A stretch of DNA of 64,000 bases from Asticcacaulis sp. ZE23SCel15 (lineage in GTDB: Bacteria > Pseudomonadota > Alphaproteobacteria > Caulobacterales > Caulobacteraceae), in the NCBI RefSeq assembly GCF_030505395.1, contig NZ_CP130044.1:1287001-1351000 (forward strand), written 5' to 3'. Both the position numbers and the translations under genes were made by a program. Shown piece after piece: positions 9,822 through 19,756 of this stretch. Numbering within the stretch: the stretch's first letter is position 1; the number at the start of each line of letters is the position of its first letter. The notes beneath the pieces are model-generated. The model worked only from the letters and a program-made list of their open reading frames with translations. It did not search any database and was not told the origin of the DNA.

Positions 9822-12215
9822 TTATGACCTGAGCGTCGCGCCAGCTTTCCCCGCAGCAGCGATGATCTTTTGCGAGACGGCCTCGATATCGGCATCGGTC
9901 AGGGTCTTATCCTGCGGCGTCAGAGTGACTTCGACCGCCACGGATTTGTGACCCTCAGCCACGCCTGCGCGGGTATAGATATCAAACACCTGAGCGTCGG
10001 AAATCAGCGCCTTATCCGCACTCTTGATGGCGCGCACCAGATCACCGGCGGCCAGAGTATCCTCAGCCACAAACGCGAAATCACGGGTCAGGGGCATGAG
10101 GTTTGATATGCTAAGCGCGCCCTTCGATTTGCCGGACTTGGCTTTCGACTGCGGCAGCAGGTCGAGCCTGATTTCAAAGCCGATATAAGCACCTTCAAGG
10201 TCGAGGGCTTTCAGAACGCTGGGGTGCAGTTCGCCAAACTCGGCCAGCACCTGCTTCGGGCCCAGTTGCAGGCGGGCGGAGCGGCCAGGATGCCAATGGG
10301 CGGCGTTTGAACCCTGCACCAGTTGCAAGGAAGCGACCGGTACATTGATTTCTTCCAGCAGGCGCATCAGGTCGGATTTGAGCGCGAACAAAGCGTCTTC
10401 GCCCACCGCAGACCAATGCCGGGTTTTGGCGGGAGCCTTGATGGCGGCGATTACCGTTTTCTGATCGTTCGGTTCGTCGCCGAAATAGACCGGCCCGATC
10501 TCGAACAATTGCGCGCCGGCAAAGCCTTTGGACGCATTACGACCGGCGGCTTCCAGCAGGTTCGGCAGGACGGACGGGCGCATACAGTTCAGTTCTGACG
10601 CAATCGGGTTGGCCAGTACCAGTGTATCGTCGCCGCCACCGAAAGCCTTGGCCCAATCCTGACGCATGAACGACCATGTCACCGCCTCGCTGTAACCGAA
10701 CGCGGCCAGTGCTCTACGGGCGGTGCGGGCGCGGGATTGTTGTGGCGTCAGGACGCCGCCGTTTTTCGGCGCGACCGTCGGCAAAGGCGTCGATGGGATT
10801 TTGTTAAAGCCATAGATGCGCGCGACTTCTTCGACCAGATCGGCCTTGCCGTCTACATCGCGGCGGAAGGACGGCGCAGATACCGTCCACGGCCCGGAAC
10901 TATTTTGGCCATTTGTGACGCCGAACCCAAGCGCGGTCAGGATGGCCGCTATCTGGTCGTGTGGCACATCAAGACCGGTCAGTTGGCCGACATAGGCCGG
11001 ATCGAAGCTCACGTCAGCGCGGCGGGCAGGGGGTGCGCCTTCGACGACGATATCTGAGGCTTCACCGCCGCACAGGTCAAGGATCAGACGGGTGGCCAGC
11101 TCAAGGCCCGGCACGACCGATTCCGGATCGACGCCACGCGCGAAGCGATAAAGCGCGTCTGAAGTAATCTTGGTGTCGCGGCCGGTCTGGGCGGTACGGA
11201 TCGGGTCGAACCAGGCACACTCTAGGAAAATATCGGTGGTGTCGTCGGACACGCCGGTTGAGTCCCCGCCCATAATACCGCCGACACCGATGACACCGGA
11301 AGCGTCGCTTATCGCGCACATGTCGGCGGTGAGCTTATAGGTCTTGCCATCGAGCGCCAGAACCTCGGCACCGTCGGGTGACAGCCCGGCCTCAATCACT
11401 GTGCCCGACAGCTTCGCCAGATCATAGACATGCAATGGACGGGCGCGGTCAAATGACAGGTAGTTGGTGATATCGACCAAGGCCGAAATGGGCTTGAGGC
11501 CGATCGAGACCAGCTTATCCTGCAACCACTTGGGCGACGGGCCGTTCTTTACGCCGCGAATAACGCGCCCGGAAAAATAGGGGCAGGCTTCGCCATCAAC
11601 CTTGACCGAAATGGGCGACGGGAAGGTGCCCTTGACTGGCTCAATGGCTTTGTCCTTGAACACGCCCAAACCCGTCGCGGCCAGATCGCGAGCAATACCA
11701 TGCACCCCCAGCCAATCAGGACGGTTGGGCGTGACTTCGAAATCGATGACCGGTTCTGCGCCAAACACGATTGCGGCCGGGGTGCCGACGGCCAGATCGT
11801 CGGACAGTTCCAAAATGCCGTCGCTTTCGTCGGACAGTTGCAGTTCGGACGCCGAACACATCATACCGTTGGAGACCACGCCGCGTACCGGCTTTTCGAC
11901 CAGAGTGACATCAAGGCCCGGCACGTAAGCCCCAATCGGCGCATAGATGGTGGTTAGACCGGCGCGGGCATTAGGCGCGCCGCAGACGATTTCTTTGCGG
12001 CCGTCGACGGTATCGACCTGCAAGACCTGCAAACGGTCGGCGTTCGGGTGCTGGGCGGCGGAGATGACCTTGGCGACGGTAAAAGGTTTCAGTAGCTTGG
12101 CCGGATCGTGAATGTCTTCGACCTCAAGACCGGCCATGGTCATGGCGTCGGCGACCGCATGAATATCGGCGTCGGTGTCGAGGTGATCTTTGAGCCAGGA
12201 GAGCGAAAATTTCAT
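9822..12215 (-). CDS. pheT: phenylalanyl-tRNA synthetase beta subunit
   Basis: A 797-residue beta chain of the (alpha-beta)2 enzyme that charges tRNA-Phe. It has the full bacterial domain set: an N-terminal segment ([12 protein letters not shown]), a tRNA-binding EMAPII-like domain (about residues 40-150, [10 protein letters not shown]), B3/4, B5, the catalytic-like core, and a C-terminal anticodon-binding ferredoxin domain ([19 protein letters not shown] to the end). Length is normal for the family. It is separated from pheS by a small ORF, which is unusual. No strong Shine-Dalgarno is visible directly before ATG 12215; a CAAGGAGGC hairpin lies 22-42 nt upstream. Confidence 0.97.
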   Translation of the reverse strand: MKFSLSWLKDHLDTDADIHAVADAMTMAGLEVEDIHDPAKLLKPFTVAKVISAAQHPNADRLQVLQVDTVDGRKEIVCGAPNARAGLTTIYAPIGAYVPGLDVTLVEKPVRGVVSNGMMCSASELQLSDESDGILELSDDLAVGTPAAIVFGAEPVIDFEVTPNRPDWLGVHGIARDLAATGLGVFKDKAIEPVKGTFPSPISVKVDGEACPYFSGRVIRGVKNGPSPKWLQDKLVSIGLKPISALVDITNYLSFDRARPLHVYDLAKLSGTVIEAGLSPDGAEVLALDGKTYKLTADMCAISDASGVIGVGGIMGGDSTGVSDDTTDIFLECAWFDPIRTAQTGRDTKITSDALYRFARGVDPESVVPGLELATRLILDLCGGEASDIVVEGAPPARRADVSFDPAYVGQLTGLDVPHDQIAAILTALGFGVTNGQNSSGPWTVSAPSFRRDVDGKADLVEEVARIYGFNKIPSTPLPTVAPKNGGVLTPQQSRARTARRALAAFGYSEAVTWSFMRQDWAKAFGGGDDTLVLANPIASELNCMRPSVLPNLLEAAGRNASKGFAGAQLFEIGPVYFGDEPNDQKTVIAAIKAPAKTRHWSAVGEDALFALKSDLMRLLEEINVPVASLQLVQGSNAAHWHPGRSARLQLGPKQVLAEFGELHPSVLKALDLEGAYIGFEIRLDLLPQSKAKSGKSKGALSISNLMPLTRDFAFVAEDTLAAGDLVRAIKSADKALISDAQVFDIYTRAGVAEGHKSVAVEVTLTPQDKTLTDADIEAVSQKIIAAAGKAGATLRS

Positions 12216-12237
12216 GTTCTTAACTTTGTTTCGAGGT

Positions 12238-12257
12238 CAAGGAGGCGTGCCTCCTTG
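12238..12257. repeat. hairpin between the small ORF and pheT
   Basis: A perfect 9-bp inverted repeat CAAGGAGGC-GT-GCCTCCTTG lies between the stop of the 83-residue ORF and the pheT start. It matches the hairpin after pbpC at 6143-6162 in layout (CAAGGnGGC/GCCnCCTTG). It could modulate read-through into pheT or simply be a dispersed palindrome. Confidence 0.45.
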
Positions 12258-12273
12258 TCTTAAATTTTACAGA

Positions 12274-12525
12274 TCACGACCAACGGCCGTATTTATCAAT
12301 TCGCTGTTCAACTAAGGCTTCTAAATCAGGATGTGCCTTGAAAGCCCAGTGCTTAATTTCACCTATTTCGCCAAGCGCATTTGCTACTCGTGATTTCAGG
12401 GTTTCATAGTCTTTAGATGAACAATGTTGCCGAGCCATATCCAAAAGTTGGATAAGTTCTGCCCCGGCGCGAAAAGATGCGTTTAAGGCAAATTCGGCAA
12501 TCTGCTCGTCTAATTTATCCGTCAT
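12274..12525 (-). CDS. hypothetical protein inserted between pheS and pheT
   Basis: An 83-residue acidic, helical protein ([18 protein letters not shown] to IDKYGRWS) that I do not recognise. Its ATG overlaps the pheS stop by one base (TGATG), a classic arrangement for translational coupling, which argues that it is expressed. It has no signal peptide or membrane segment. The DNA is visibly richer in A/T than pheT, like the first 230 bp of pheS, which hints that this segment came in together. It could be a recent insertion in the pheST operon or a lineage-specific small protein. Confidence 0.7.
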   Translation of the reverse strand: MTDKLDEQIAEFALNASFRAGAELIQLLDMARQHCSSKDYETLKSRVANALGEIGEIKHWAFKAHPDLEALVEQRIDKYGRWS

Positions 12526-13604
12526 CAGCTCAATCCGCTTACGCTGTTCGGTGCGCTAAACCCGCTAAAGCCATAGTGGTTCAGCCAGCGGGTATCGGCT
12601 GCGAACATGTCGCGCAGATCCGGCACGCCGTATTTGAGCATGGCCAGACGATCAACACCCATACCAAAGGCAAAGCCCTGATACTCATTCGGGTCGATTC
12701 CGCAGGCGGTCAGGACATTCGGATGTACCATGCCGGAGCCCAGGATTTCCATCCACTTATCGCCGTCACCGATCTTCAATTCATTGCCGTTGCGGGTGTA
12801 GCGCACGTCCATTTCGGCTGAGGGTTCGGTGAACGGGAAGTGGTGCGGGCGAAACTGAGTGATGACCTTATCGGTCTCAAAAAAGCGGGCGATAAAGGTA
12901 TCGAACACCCATTTCAGATGACCCATGTGGATGGTTTTGTCGATCACCAGACCTTCGATCTGATGGAACATCGGGGTGTGGGTCTGATCGGAGTTGTTGC
13001 GGAACACACGGCCCGGCACGATCAGGCGAAACGGCGGCTTACCCGAAATCATGGTGCGGATCTGCACCGGCGAGGTATGGGTGCGCAGGAGTTTGCGAAC
13101 GCCGCCTTCATTGGGGTGAAAAAAGAACGTGTCGTGCATTTCCCGCGCCGGATGCTTTTCCGGAAAATTGAGCGCTGTGAAGTTATGGAAATCGTCTTCG
13201 ATATCCGGGCCTTCGGCGACTTCAAAGCCCATATCGGCGAAGATGGCGATCATCTCATCCATGACCTGCATGGTCGGGTGGACGCCGCCTTTTGGACGTG
13301 TGGCGGACGGCAGGCTGAGATCAACGCGCTCGCGCTCAAGGCGTTTGGTCAGGTGCTCGGCCTCTAAAGCGCCTTTCTGAAGAATGATAGCATTAGTTAC
13401 GGCTTGAGTAGCAGAATTAGCTGTAGCCCCTACTTCACGTTTTTGCTCAGGGGGGAGGCCTCCTAAATCACGTAAAATAAGTTTAAAAATACCCTCTTTT
13501 CCAATGTATTGGATTTTAAGAGCTTCAAGCTCCTCGATGCTGCTGCTGTTTGAAACAGCTTGCAGTGCGGCTTTCTTTTGGTCTTCAATCTTGTTCATGG
13601 ACAA
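12525..13604 (-). CDS. pheS: phenylalanyl-tRNA synthetase alpha subunit
   Basis: A 359-residue catalytic alpha subunit of PheRS. An N-terminal coiled-coil tRNA-binding arm (about residues 1-90) is followed by the class II catalytic domain. Motif 2 is recognisable as [12 protein letters not shown] and [24 protein letters not shown], and motif 3 as [17 protein letters not shown]. The coiled-coil arm is encoded by conspicuously A/T-rich DNA (about 13370-13604) compared with the catalytic part. That may mark a recombination patch. A coupled small ORF and pheT follow on the same strand. Confidence 0.97.
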   Translation of the reverse strand: MSMNKIEDQKKAALQAVSNSSSIEELEALKIQYIGKEGIFKLILRDLGGLPPEQKREVGATANSATQAVTNAIILQKGALEAEHLTKRLERERVDLSLPSATRPKGGVHPTMQVMDEMIAIFADMGFEVAEGPDIEDDFHNFTALNFPEKHPAREMHDTFFFHPNEGGVRKLLRTHTSPVQIRTMISGKPPFRLIVPGRVFRNNSDQTHTPMFHQIEGLVIDKTIHMGHLKWVFDTFIARFFETDKVITQFRPHHFPFTEPSAEMDVRYTRNGNELKIGDGDKWMEILGSGMVHPNVLTACGIDPNEYQGFAFGMGVDRLAMLKYGVPDLRDMFAADTRWLNHYGFSGFSAPNSVSGLS

Positions 13605-13674
13605 CTATTTTCTGATTAAACTCAGCCATTGCTCATTTAGGCTAAAGCGTAGCGCGGATAAAGAGGAAAGTGCG

Positions 13675-13862
13675 TCTTTCTCCTCCCTATGCCGCAGGCA
13701 TGGGGAGGTGGCGTTCAAGCGCAGCGAAGAATGACGGAGGGGGATGGCGCAAACAGTGAGTTCACATGGTTTAGTTTGAGTTTGATTTATCGCCAGCTTT
13801 ATCCCCCTCCGTCATCCCGCGAAGCGGTCTGCCTCCTCCCCACGCAAGCGCAGGGAGGAGGG
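13675..13862. repeat. inverted pair of palindromic repeats (REP/BIME-like)
   Basis: The left arm at about 13678-13744 reads CTCCTCCCTATGCCGCAGGC...ATGACGGAGGGGG. The right arm at about 13801-13862 is its imperfect reverse complement (CCCCCTCCGTCATCCCGCGA...GGGAGGAGGGAG). About 55 bp of unique sequence lies between. Each arm carries its own CCTCCC hairpin. The same building blocks occur at 3946-4070. It fills the space between pheS and the phospholipase gene; no gene is visible in it. Confidence 0.7.
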
Positions 13863-13864
13863 AG

Positions 13865-15865
13865 TTACATCTTCAATCGTGCAGAACCAAACGCTGCCGG
13901 ATCGGACATCGATGGCTTACCGTCTTCGATATGACCGCTTAGGCGCAGTTTGCTCGCTCCCGCCGTCAGGCTCAGGTCGTACCAGTTATGGCTGATGGCC
14001 AGATCGACCGTGACGATGCGCACCTCCTGCGGCGTCAGCGCGATGGTCTGGGTGGGCGCATCGTAGGCTTCGTCTCGGATGATAACGGTCAGCGGGGCAT
14101 TAGTCAGGTTACGTAATTCCAAACCCTTGGGCCCCCACTCGCAGGTAAAGGTCGCTTGGCCTTCTAGGCGGCGATAAAAGCCGTTCGGGCCGGATATCCA
14201 CAGATTGACGGTATTTTTCAACGGCATGGCGACGGCCTTACCGGCGCTTACCGTAAAGCGCAGCGGAATGGCGGTCAGATTATCCATATCATAGACATGA
14301 AAGACGGCTGCGCCTGCGTGACTATTATTGGTCAGGACGATCTGGCCATTGTTGATCCCGCACCCCAAAGTGTAAGGTGTCGCCCGTCGCTTACGCAAGC
14401 CCTGTTCCTGAACCGGTGCAACCAGACTTTCCGGCGTAGGCGGCTTAGTCTCGCCGCCCAATTTGCGGGCGCGGTCGGCCAGTTCCGTCGTTTGCGGCAT
14501 GGCTGCAAAAAACGGCTGATCATTGGGCGTTTTGAAATCAAAACATGAAGTCAGATCGCCGCATACCGCCCGTCGCCACGGAGAGATATTGGGCTCATGC
14601 ACCCCAAACCGGGCCTCGATAAAGCGGATGACCGAGGTATGGTCGAACACTTCTGAGGCGACATAGCCGCCCTTTGACCACGGCGAAATCACATACATCG
14701 GCACGCGCGGCCCAAGGCCGTAAGGGCGGTTACGATATTGATCGTCGCCCTGATGATATTCCTGTTCCGCCCCTTCGGCAAAGCCGAGCGGCTGGCCATC
14801 AGCATCCAGTGACGGCGGGGCGGGCGGCGGCACATGGTCGAAATAGCCGTCATTTTCATCGAAATTGATCAGGAAAACCGTCCTGGCCCACACCTCCGGA
14901 TTGGCGGTCAGGGCATCAAGCACCTTGGCGGTATAGTCGGCACCTTGGGCGGGTGAGGACGTCGACGGATGCTCAGACCCCTCAGCCGTGCCGACGATCC
15001 ACGACACCTGTGGCAGCTTGCCCGACAGCACATCCGCTTTGAGTTTGTCGAGATCGCGCGTTTGGACAGAGCGCGTAGCCAGTTCAGCCAGCTTGCCACC
15101 GGTCGCTTTGTCGGCAGCGCGATAGGTCTTGAAGCCGACCAGAGGATTGTCGGTGAAGTTATCCTTCATGTCCTGATAGACCTGCCATGACACGTCCGAG
15201 GCACTCAGGCGCTCAGGATAGGTCGTCCAGTCATAGCCGCCGTGGCCCTTGGGGTCGGCTTTGAGGTCGTCATAGCCGTTGTCGATAACCGGGCCATTAG
15301 GCCCCACATTTTTACCGGTCCAGTGGAACACCCGGTTGGGATTGGTGCCCGAATGCATGGCGCAGAAATAGGCATCACACAGCGTAAAGGCATCGGCCAG
15401 CGCGTACTGGAACGGCATATCGGCGCGCGTAAAATAGCCGAGCGAATGGTTATGCTTGGCCGCGGGCCAGTTATCCATGCGGCCCTGATCCCAGGCCGCT
15501 TGCGCGTCCTTAAAGCTATGGGGGGTGCCTTCCACCCGCATCAGGCGGAAATCCCTGGCGGTATTGAGAGCAAACGGCGCGATCAGGCGTTTCGCATCGT
15601 CCGCGCGCGGCTGGGCAAAGACGGTGCGGTCATGCGCCACGGGGATGGGGAAACGATCGCCAAAGCCCTGCACCCCGTTCATCGCCCCGAAATAATGGTC
15701 GAATGAGCGGTTTTCCTGCATCAGGATGACGATGTGCTCGACATCTTTGATCGTGCCGGTGCGCACTTTCGCCGGTATATCAAGGGCGCGGGCAATGGCC
15801 GGAAAGGCAGCAAAGCCTGCGGCGGCCTTAAGCAGGGTGCGACGATTGTGGGGCATGGCGGTCAT
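13865..15865 (-). CDS. phosphocholine-specific phospholipase C, Tat-exported
   Basis: A 666-residue secreted phospholipase C of the PlcH/PlcN (acid-phosphatase-like) family, which cleaves phosphatidylcholine or sphingomyelin to release phosphocholine. The N-terminus has a twin-arginine signal, HNRRTLLKAAAGFAAFPAIARA (Arg8-Arg9). The catalytic domain starts with the family hallmark EHIVILMQENRSFDHYFG and includes HSGTNPNRVFHWTGK, INFDENDGYFDHVPPP and RVPMYVISPWSKGG. Two small C-terminal beta domains of the type found in this family complete it. In alphaproteobacteria it can serve lipid recycling under phosphate limitation; I saw no clear Pho box. Its position between pheS and rplT is an insertion into an otherwise conserved gene order. 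Confidence 0.93.
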   Translation of the reverse strand: MTAMPHNRRTLLKAAAGFAAFPAIARALDIPAKVRTGTIKDVEHIVILMQENRSFDHYFGAMNGVQGFGDRFPIPVAHDRTVFAQPRADDAKRLIAPFALNTARDFRLMRVEGTPHSFKDAQAAWDQGRMDNWPAAKHNHSLGYFTRADMPFQYALADAFTLCDAYFCAMHSGTNPNRVFHWTGKNVGPNGPVIDNGYDDLKADPKGHGGYDWTTYPERLSASDVSWQVYQDMKDNFTDNPLVGFKTYRAADKATGGKLAELATRSVQTRDLDKLKADVLSGKLPQVSWIVGTAEGSEHPSTSSPAQGADYTAKVLDALTANPEVWARTVFLINFDENDGYFDHVPPPAPPSLDADGQPLGFAEGAEQEYHQGDDQYRNRPYGLGPRVPMYVISPWSKGGYVASEVFDHTSVIRFIEARFGVHEPNISPWRRAVCGDLTSCFDFKTPNDQPFFAAMPQTTELADRARKLGGETKPPTPESLVAPVQEQGLRKRRATPYTLGCGINNGQIVLTNNSHAGAAVFHVYDMDNLTAIPLRFTVSAGKAVAMPLKNTVNLWISGPNGFYRRLEGQATFTCEWGPKGLELRNLTNAPLTVIIRDEAYDAPTQTIALTPQEVRIVTVDLAISHNWYDLSLTAGASKLRLSGHIEDGKPSMSDPAAFGSARLKM

Positions 15866-15917
15866 CCTTGGATAAGCCCCAAGCCATAGACGCGCCGTTT
15901 GTCATATTTGTTACAGT

Positions 15918-16196
15918 TCAGGCGGCGTTTGATTTTTTCTCTGTATCGACCTTTTCCATCTTGGCCTCATCGAAGAACGATGGGTGATGTTGACGGATAT
16001 CGTCCAGCCACACTTCGACCTGCCCCGATTTGAGGGCAAAGGGCGAGGTTTTTTTGGCAAACATGTCTTTAAAACGGCGCTTGGCGGGCATCAGGCGCAC
16101 CGCCTCGTGAGGGCCGTTCTCGCGCATCAGTTCACGAAAAATCTTGCGCGTGGCCGTCAGCTTTTGGGCAGATTTCATGATGGCACTAAGGTTCAT
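15918..16196 (-). CDS. hypothetical protein coupled to the Ntn-hydrolase-like gene
   Basis: A 92-residue basic protein (MNLSAIMKSAQKLTATRKIF to the lysine-rich tail) with no signal peptide or transmembrane segment and mostly helical character. Its ATG overlaps the stop of the upstream 431-residue gene by four bases (ATGA), so the two are almost certainly co-translated and may act together. I do not recognise the family. Given the partner, it could be an adaptor, substrate or regulator of the Ntn-hydrolase-like protein; that is inference from gene overlap only. Confidence 0.75.
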   Translation of the reverse strand: MNLSAIMKSAQKLTATRKIFRELMRENGPHEAVRLMPAKRRFKDMFAKKTSPFALKSGQVEVWLDDIRQHHPSFFDEAKMEKVDTEKKSNAA

Positions 16197-17488
16197 GTCT
16201 TGGCTCCGTCACGATAGGTCTGATAGCGGCCGCGTTCCATGCTGAGGATCGAGATCGGTCGCGCCACGCTCGACTCCCTCATCAGTTCGTGCTCGATCAC
16301 CGGAAGTTCCATGAACTTTTGCGCATAGTCGGCGAGAATACCGGCATTGGCTGAATCCAGCAATGGCCCCAGCTTAGAGCTGACCCGGTGCCAGCGCTCC
16401 ATGCGCGCCACATGCAGACCGGCGTGGGGGGCCATTTGGGCGATTGGGCGCAAAGTTTTCACCAGTTCGTCGGACAGTTTGCGGTTGGTCTGGCCGATAG
16501 TACCGCCGATTTCCTTGATCACCGCCAGCAGGATATCTTCGGTGGCGTGCAGGGCGTGGTGCTCATATTCAGGCATAGCCCCGGTCAAAAAGGCGCGCGT
16601 CAGGTCATCCTGGGCATAGGTTTCAACGATGACGGGTTCTGAGGCCGCACTGGGGCTGTCGCTGCGCAATATGCGGTATTTCAGCGTGCCGCCAAACGCG
16701 CCGATAAACTCCATCGACACCATGGCGGGCAGGGCATCTGCGGCCCCGAAACCGGCGATCACCAGCCCGGTCGTATAGCCATAGGTATGTTCCGGCAACC
16801 ACTCCAGCAGCAGGGATTCGGCCGCCAGTTTCAGCACCTCACGCACCAGCGATTCCGGATACTGCGCCCCCTCAAAAATGCGGCCCATTTCCTCGCTTAA
16901 GGTCGTGCCGATATGGGCATAGATATAGTCTGTCAAGGCTTGTCCGGCCTCGATCCGGCGGCGGGGCAGGGGATCGCGTGTCTTGCCCGTATGATCGGTG
17001 GCCGTGATCGGATCGACCGCCTCAAACAGAATATCCTCACGCAAGGCGTTCAAGGCCCGTGTGGCGATATCGGCATTGACGGGACGGGCGAACTCCCAGC
17101 CCAGCTTGACCATACCCGCCGCGTAATCGAGCAGAAAGCCACGGATATAGGCGGAAAAACTCTGTTGTTCGGCGTTGGTATGGGGCGTCAGGCCCAGCCC
17201 CGTGATGTCTGACAATCCGGCAATCACGGCCTTGGCATAGGCCTTGACCGAGCCGATATCGGGTTTGTGCTGAAGTTTGAACTGGCCGAACACTGTCCTC
17301 CACGGCAGGCCGCCGAAGTCTCCGCCGCCATAGATCATGGCCGCTATCGGCCCGCTGTCATCAATGACGAAGATCTTTTCGACACCGGATTGCGACACAC
17401 GATAAGCCTCGCCGTCGGAAATGGTGACCGCGCTGTCGGCCCCCAAAACGACGGCCTCAAGATTCATCAGTAATACTTCGCTGGTCAC
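16193..17488 (-). CDS. proteasome/HslV-like Ntn-hydrolase candidate
   Basis: A 431-residue cytoplasmic protein starting at GTG 17488 behind GGGGGAG. If Met1 is removed, Thr2 becomes the N-terminal residue. The stretch VVLGADSAVT then places Asp at mature position 17, the same Thr1-Asp17 spacing as in proteasome beta subunits and HslV, and VEKIFVI supplies a Lys at mature position 37 (Lys33 in proteasomes, with a short loop insertion). It is followed by a glycine-rich AAMIYGGGDFGG strand, as in the Ntn fold. The remaining 370 or so residues are not recognised and make it much larger than HslV (about 180) or Anbu (about 240). It overlaps a 92-residue partner gene by 4 bp. The fold assignment is inference from motif spacing. 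Confidence 0.6.
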   Translation of the reverse strand: MTSEVLLMNLEAVVLGADSAVTISDGEAYRVSQSGVEKIFVIDDSGPIAAMIYGGGDFGGLPWRTVFGQFKLQHKPDIGSVKAYAKAVIAGLSDITGLGLTPHTNAEQQSFSAYIRGFLLDYAAGMVKLGWEFARPVNADIATRALNALREDILFEAVDPITATDHTGKTRDPLPRRRIEAGQALTDYIYAHIGTTLSEEMGRIFEGAQYPESLVREVLKLAAESLLLEWLPEHTYGYTTGLVIAGFGAADALPAMVSMEFIGAFGGTLKYRILRSDSPSAASEPVIVETYAQDDLTRAFLTGAMPEYEHHALHATEDILLAVIKEIGGTIGQTNRKLSDELVKTLRPIAQMAPHAGLHVARMERWHRVSSKLGPLLDSANAGILADYAQKFMELPVIEHELMRESSVARPISILSMERGRYQTYRDGAKT

Positions 17489-17570
17489 GAAAACTCCCCC
17501 GCCGTCCCCATATGGTTAATCAACCACAGACATGGCCAAAAGGAAAGCGGGCTGTCAGGACTCCGGCATG

Positions 17571-17603
17571 AAAAAACCCCGCCATCCTAAGATGACGGGG
17601 TTT
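17571..17603 (-). terminator. Rho-independent terminator after rplT
   Basis: On the minus strand the hairpin AACCCCG-TCATC...GATGG-CGGGGTT (17575-17603) is followed by a run of six T (complement of 17571-17576). It sits 22 nt downstream of the rplT stop. Confidence 0.85.
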
Positions 17604-17625
17604 AATCTCAATCTTTTCAGATCAA

Positions 17626-17988
17626 TTAGGCAGCTTGCAGAGCGGCGCGAACCTTATCGGCAATGGCCTTGAAGCCATCGGCGTCGTGCATCGCGATATC
17701 CGACAGAACCTTACGGTCGATTTCGATCTCAGCGACGGTCAGGCCGTGGATGAACTGCGAATAGGTGTAGCCTTCGATCCGTGCAGCGGCGTTGATGCGC
17801 TGAATCCACAGAGCGCGGAAGTTGCGCTTCTTGTTGCGACGGTCGCGGTACGCATATTGACCAGCCTTATCGACGGCGGCCTTAGCGGTGCGGATGGTAT
17901 TCTTGCGGCGGCCGGAAAAACCCTTAGCCTGGGCCAGAACTTTTTTGTGCTTGGCGTGTGATGTTACGCCTCTTTTAACGCGAGCCAT
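17626..17988 (-). CDS. rplT: 50S ribosomal protein L20
   Basis: A 120-residue basic 23S rRNA-binding protein needed early in 50S assembly. It shows the typical start [18 protein letters not shown], then [16 protein letters not shown], and [22 protein letters not shown]. It lies 14 nt after rpmI on the same strand, the usual rpmI-rplT pair. In many bacteria L20 represses this operon by binding its leader; I did not identify an L20 leader here. A terminator follows, so rplT is not co-transcribed with pheS as it is in some relatives. Confidence 0.98.
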   Translation of the reverse strand: MARVKRGVTSHAKHKKVLAQAKGFSGRRKNTIRTAKAAVDKAGQYAYRDRRNKKRNFRALWIQRINAAARIEGYTYSQFIHGLTVAEIEIDRKVLSDIAMHDADGFKAIADKVRAALQAA

Positions 17989-18002
17989 GTTTCAGGTTCT
18001 CC

Positions 18003-18200
18003 TTAGGCGTAGGGCATGTAGGATTTGATCTTGATGGTGTCGGCATCCGACATCACCTGCGTACCGCGGTTCTGGCGGATATACTTGCCATTGTGCGAGA
18101 TCAAACGGTGGCGCTTACCGGCAACGCCGGCCTTTACCTTGCCCGAGGCCGTGAAACGGAAACGCTTCTTGGCGCCCGATTTCGTCTTCAGTTTTGACAT
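18003..18200 (-). CDS. rpmI: 50S ribosomal protein L35
   Basis: A 65-residue ribosomal protein L35: [20 protein letters not shown] at the start, [15 protein letters not shown] in the second half. I choose ATG 18200 because it gives the canonical N-terminus. The frame stays open upstream to 18293, but those 31 codons do not resemble L35. It precedes rplT. infC, the usual upstream neighbour, lies about 4.4 kb away on the same strand behind four unrelated genes. Confidence 0.97.
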   Translation of the reverse strand: MSKLKTKSGAKKRFRFTASGKVKAGVAGKRHRLISHNGKYIRQNRGTQVMSDADTIKIKSYMPYA

Positions 18201-18328
18201 TTCATATACAGCGGGATTAGCGCTGTCCTCTGGATAGAAGAAATATCCGCCAAGGCATGTCATGGGCCCGGCGAACTTGGGAAGGCGGGTCATTACAGGA
18301 TAAGGACTTTGATGGCAAGCAGAGTCTT

Positions 18329-19645
18329 CTACCTAATACCCATCTTTTGTGCCGCCTTATCAACCTGAAGCGCCATCCAGGCGGCAGGCAGGCATAAGAC
18401 CGCGCCAAACAGGATCGGTGCGTCAGGTCCGAACCGGCTGAACAGGAAACCGGCCAGTATAGGCCCGATGATACGGGCGACCGCGCCCATCGACATATTG
18501 AACCCCAGCATCGCCCCTTGCCGGTCGGGCGGGGCGGCTTTTGAGATCAGGGCCGAGATATTGGAAAAGACGACCGCCTGACCCACCGTGCCGAACATAA
18601 CGATGGGTGCAATCAGTATGGCCCACTGGTTGGCCCCCTGAAGGATAAAGCTGGCCCCAAACAGCGCAAGGCCACCGGCCATGACCTTGGCCTCACCATA
18701 AAGCCGGACCAACCGGCGGGTGAGGACGACCTGCATCAGGGCGGCGGTAATTCCGATGCACAGGAATATCATGCCGATATCCTGCGGGCCCCAGTTGTAG
18801 CGGTGCTTGGCCCACAGGGCAAAGATCGACTCCAGCCCCGCAAAGGCGCCCATATAACAAAGCGTGGCGATGATCACGCGGCTGATGACCGGATTGGCGC
18901 GCGCCTCGCTGAACGCACCTAAGAAATCAGGTGGCTGGGCGTGGCTTTTGGGGCGGCTTTCCTTGACGAACAAAATGACGCCAAGGGCGGCAAGGCCCGC
19001 CATAACCGCCGCGGCATAAAGCGGCAGGGCGTAGACCTCATCGCCGGAATTACCGGCATCGCGCGCCAGAACCCCGCCGATGAACGGGCCGATGATGAAG
19101 CCTAATGAGAACGCCGCCCCCAGCAGGCTCATGCGCGACGCCCGCTGATGGGGTTCGGACATGTCGGAAATATAGCCCTGAATGGTCGAGATATTGCCCG
19201 ACCCCAGGCCGCTCAAAAACCGGATGAAGATCGCCAGCCAGATATTGCCGCACAGAGCCAAGGCTACATAGAACAGGACATTGGAGGCGGTGGTAACCAG
19301 CAAAACCGGTTTGCGCCCCAGTCGGTCGGACAGCCAGCCCCACAAGGGCTCGGCAAAAAACTGCCCCAGACTATAGGCCGAAAACATCAGCGCGACCTGG
19401 AACGGCCCGGCGTTGAGATGTTCGGCAAAAAATGGCAGCAGCGGCATGACGATGCCAAACCCGACCATATTGACGAACACGACCGAAAATAGCGCCACCA
19501 ACGCGCCATTATCGCGCAATCCGTCCCTTATACCTTTGAAAAAAGGCGGTTTGGGCGCGTGAGGCGGAGGGGGAGGCGAGGATGCGCCCGTATCGGAAAC
19601 CAAACGCGTTTCCGGTTTTTCGGGCAGGGGTACAGGGTTCGACAT
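18329..19645 (-). CDS. MFS transporter, TetA-like drug exporter
   Basis: A 438-residue major facilitator with 12 predicted membrane segments after a proline-rich cytoplasmic N-terminus of about 45 residues. The loop 2-3 signature of the family is present ([15 protein letters not shown]), together with the TetA-like [17 protein letters not shown] in helix 1. Probably a proton-driven multidrug or tetracycline-type exporter in the inner membrane; the substrate cannot be read from sequence. I start it at ATG 19645; the frame is open further upstream to 19873, but that would run through the LexA box and into the divergent polymerase gene. Confidence 0.9.
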   Translation of the reverse strand: MSNPVPLPEKPETRLVSDTGASSPPPPPHAPKPPFFKGIRDGLRDNGALVALFSVVFVNMVGFGIVMPLLPFFAEHLNAGPFQVALMFSAYSLGQFFAEPLWGWLSDRLGRKPVLLVTTASNVLFYVALALCGNIWLAIFIRFLSGLGSGNISTIQGYISDMSEPHQRASRMSLLGAAFSLGFIIGPFIGGVLARDAGNSGDEVYALPLYAAAVMAGLAALGVILFVKESRPKSHAQPPDFLGAFSEARANPVISRVIIATLCYMGAFAGLESIFALWAKHRYNWGPQDIGMIFLCIGITAALMQVVLTRRLVRLYGEAKVMAGGLALFGASFILQGANQWAILIAPIVMFGTVGQAVVFSNISALISKAAPPDRQGAMLGFNMSMGAVARIIGPILAGFLFSRFGPDAPILFGAVLCLPAAWMALQVDKAAQKMGIR

Positions 19646-19756
19646 AGGGCCACTTTGCAGTATGGGGCGCGGGCTATAGACAATTTGACCGCAGTGCGAG
19701 GGCATTTTGATGGAGGCGTTATGTACGCCGTGACGCGGCATATGACCAGTCATGAC

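Noticed and set aside
13605-13674. Phenylalanine-codon leader peptide controlling pheS
   Set aside because: The stretch before pheS has no short frame with a run of Phe codons and no alternative hairpins of the attenuator type.
18201-18293. Longer L35 with 31 extra residues
   Set aside because: The canonical MSKLKTKSG start lies at 18200; the extension does not resemble L35.
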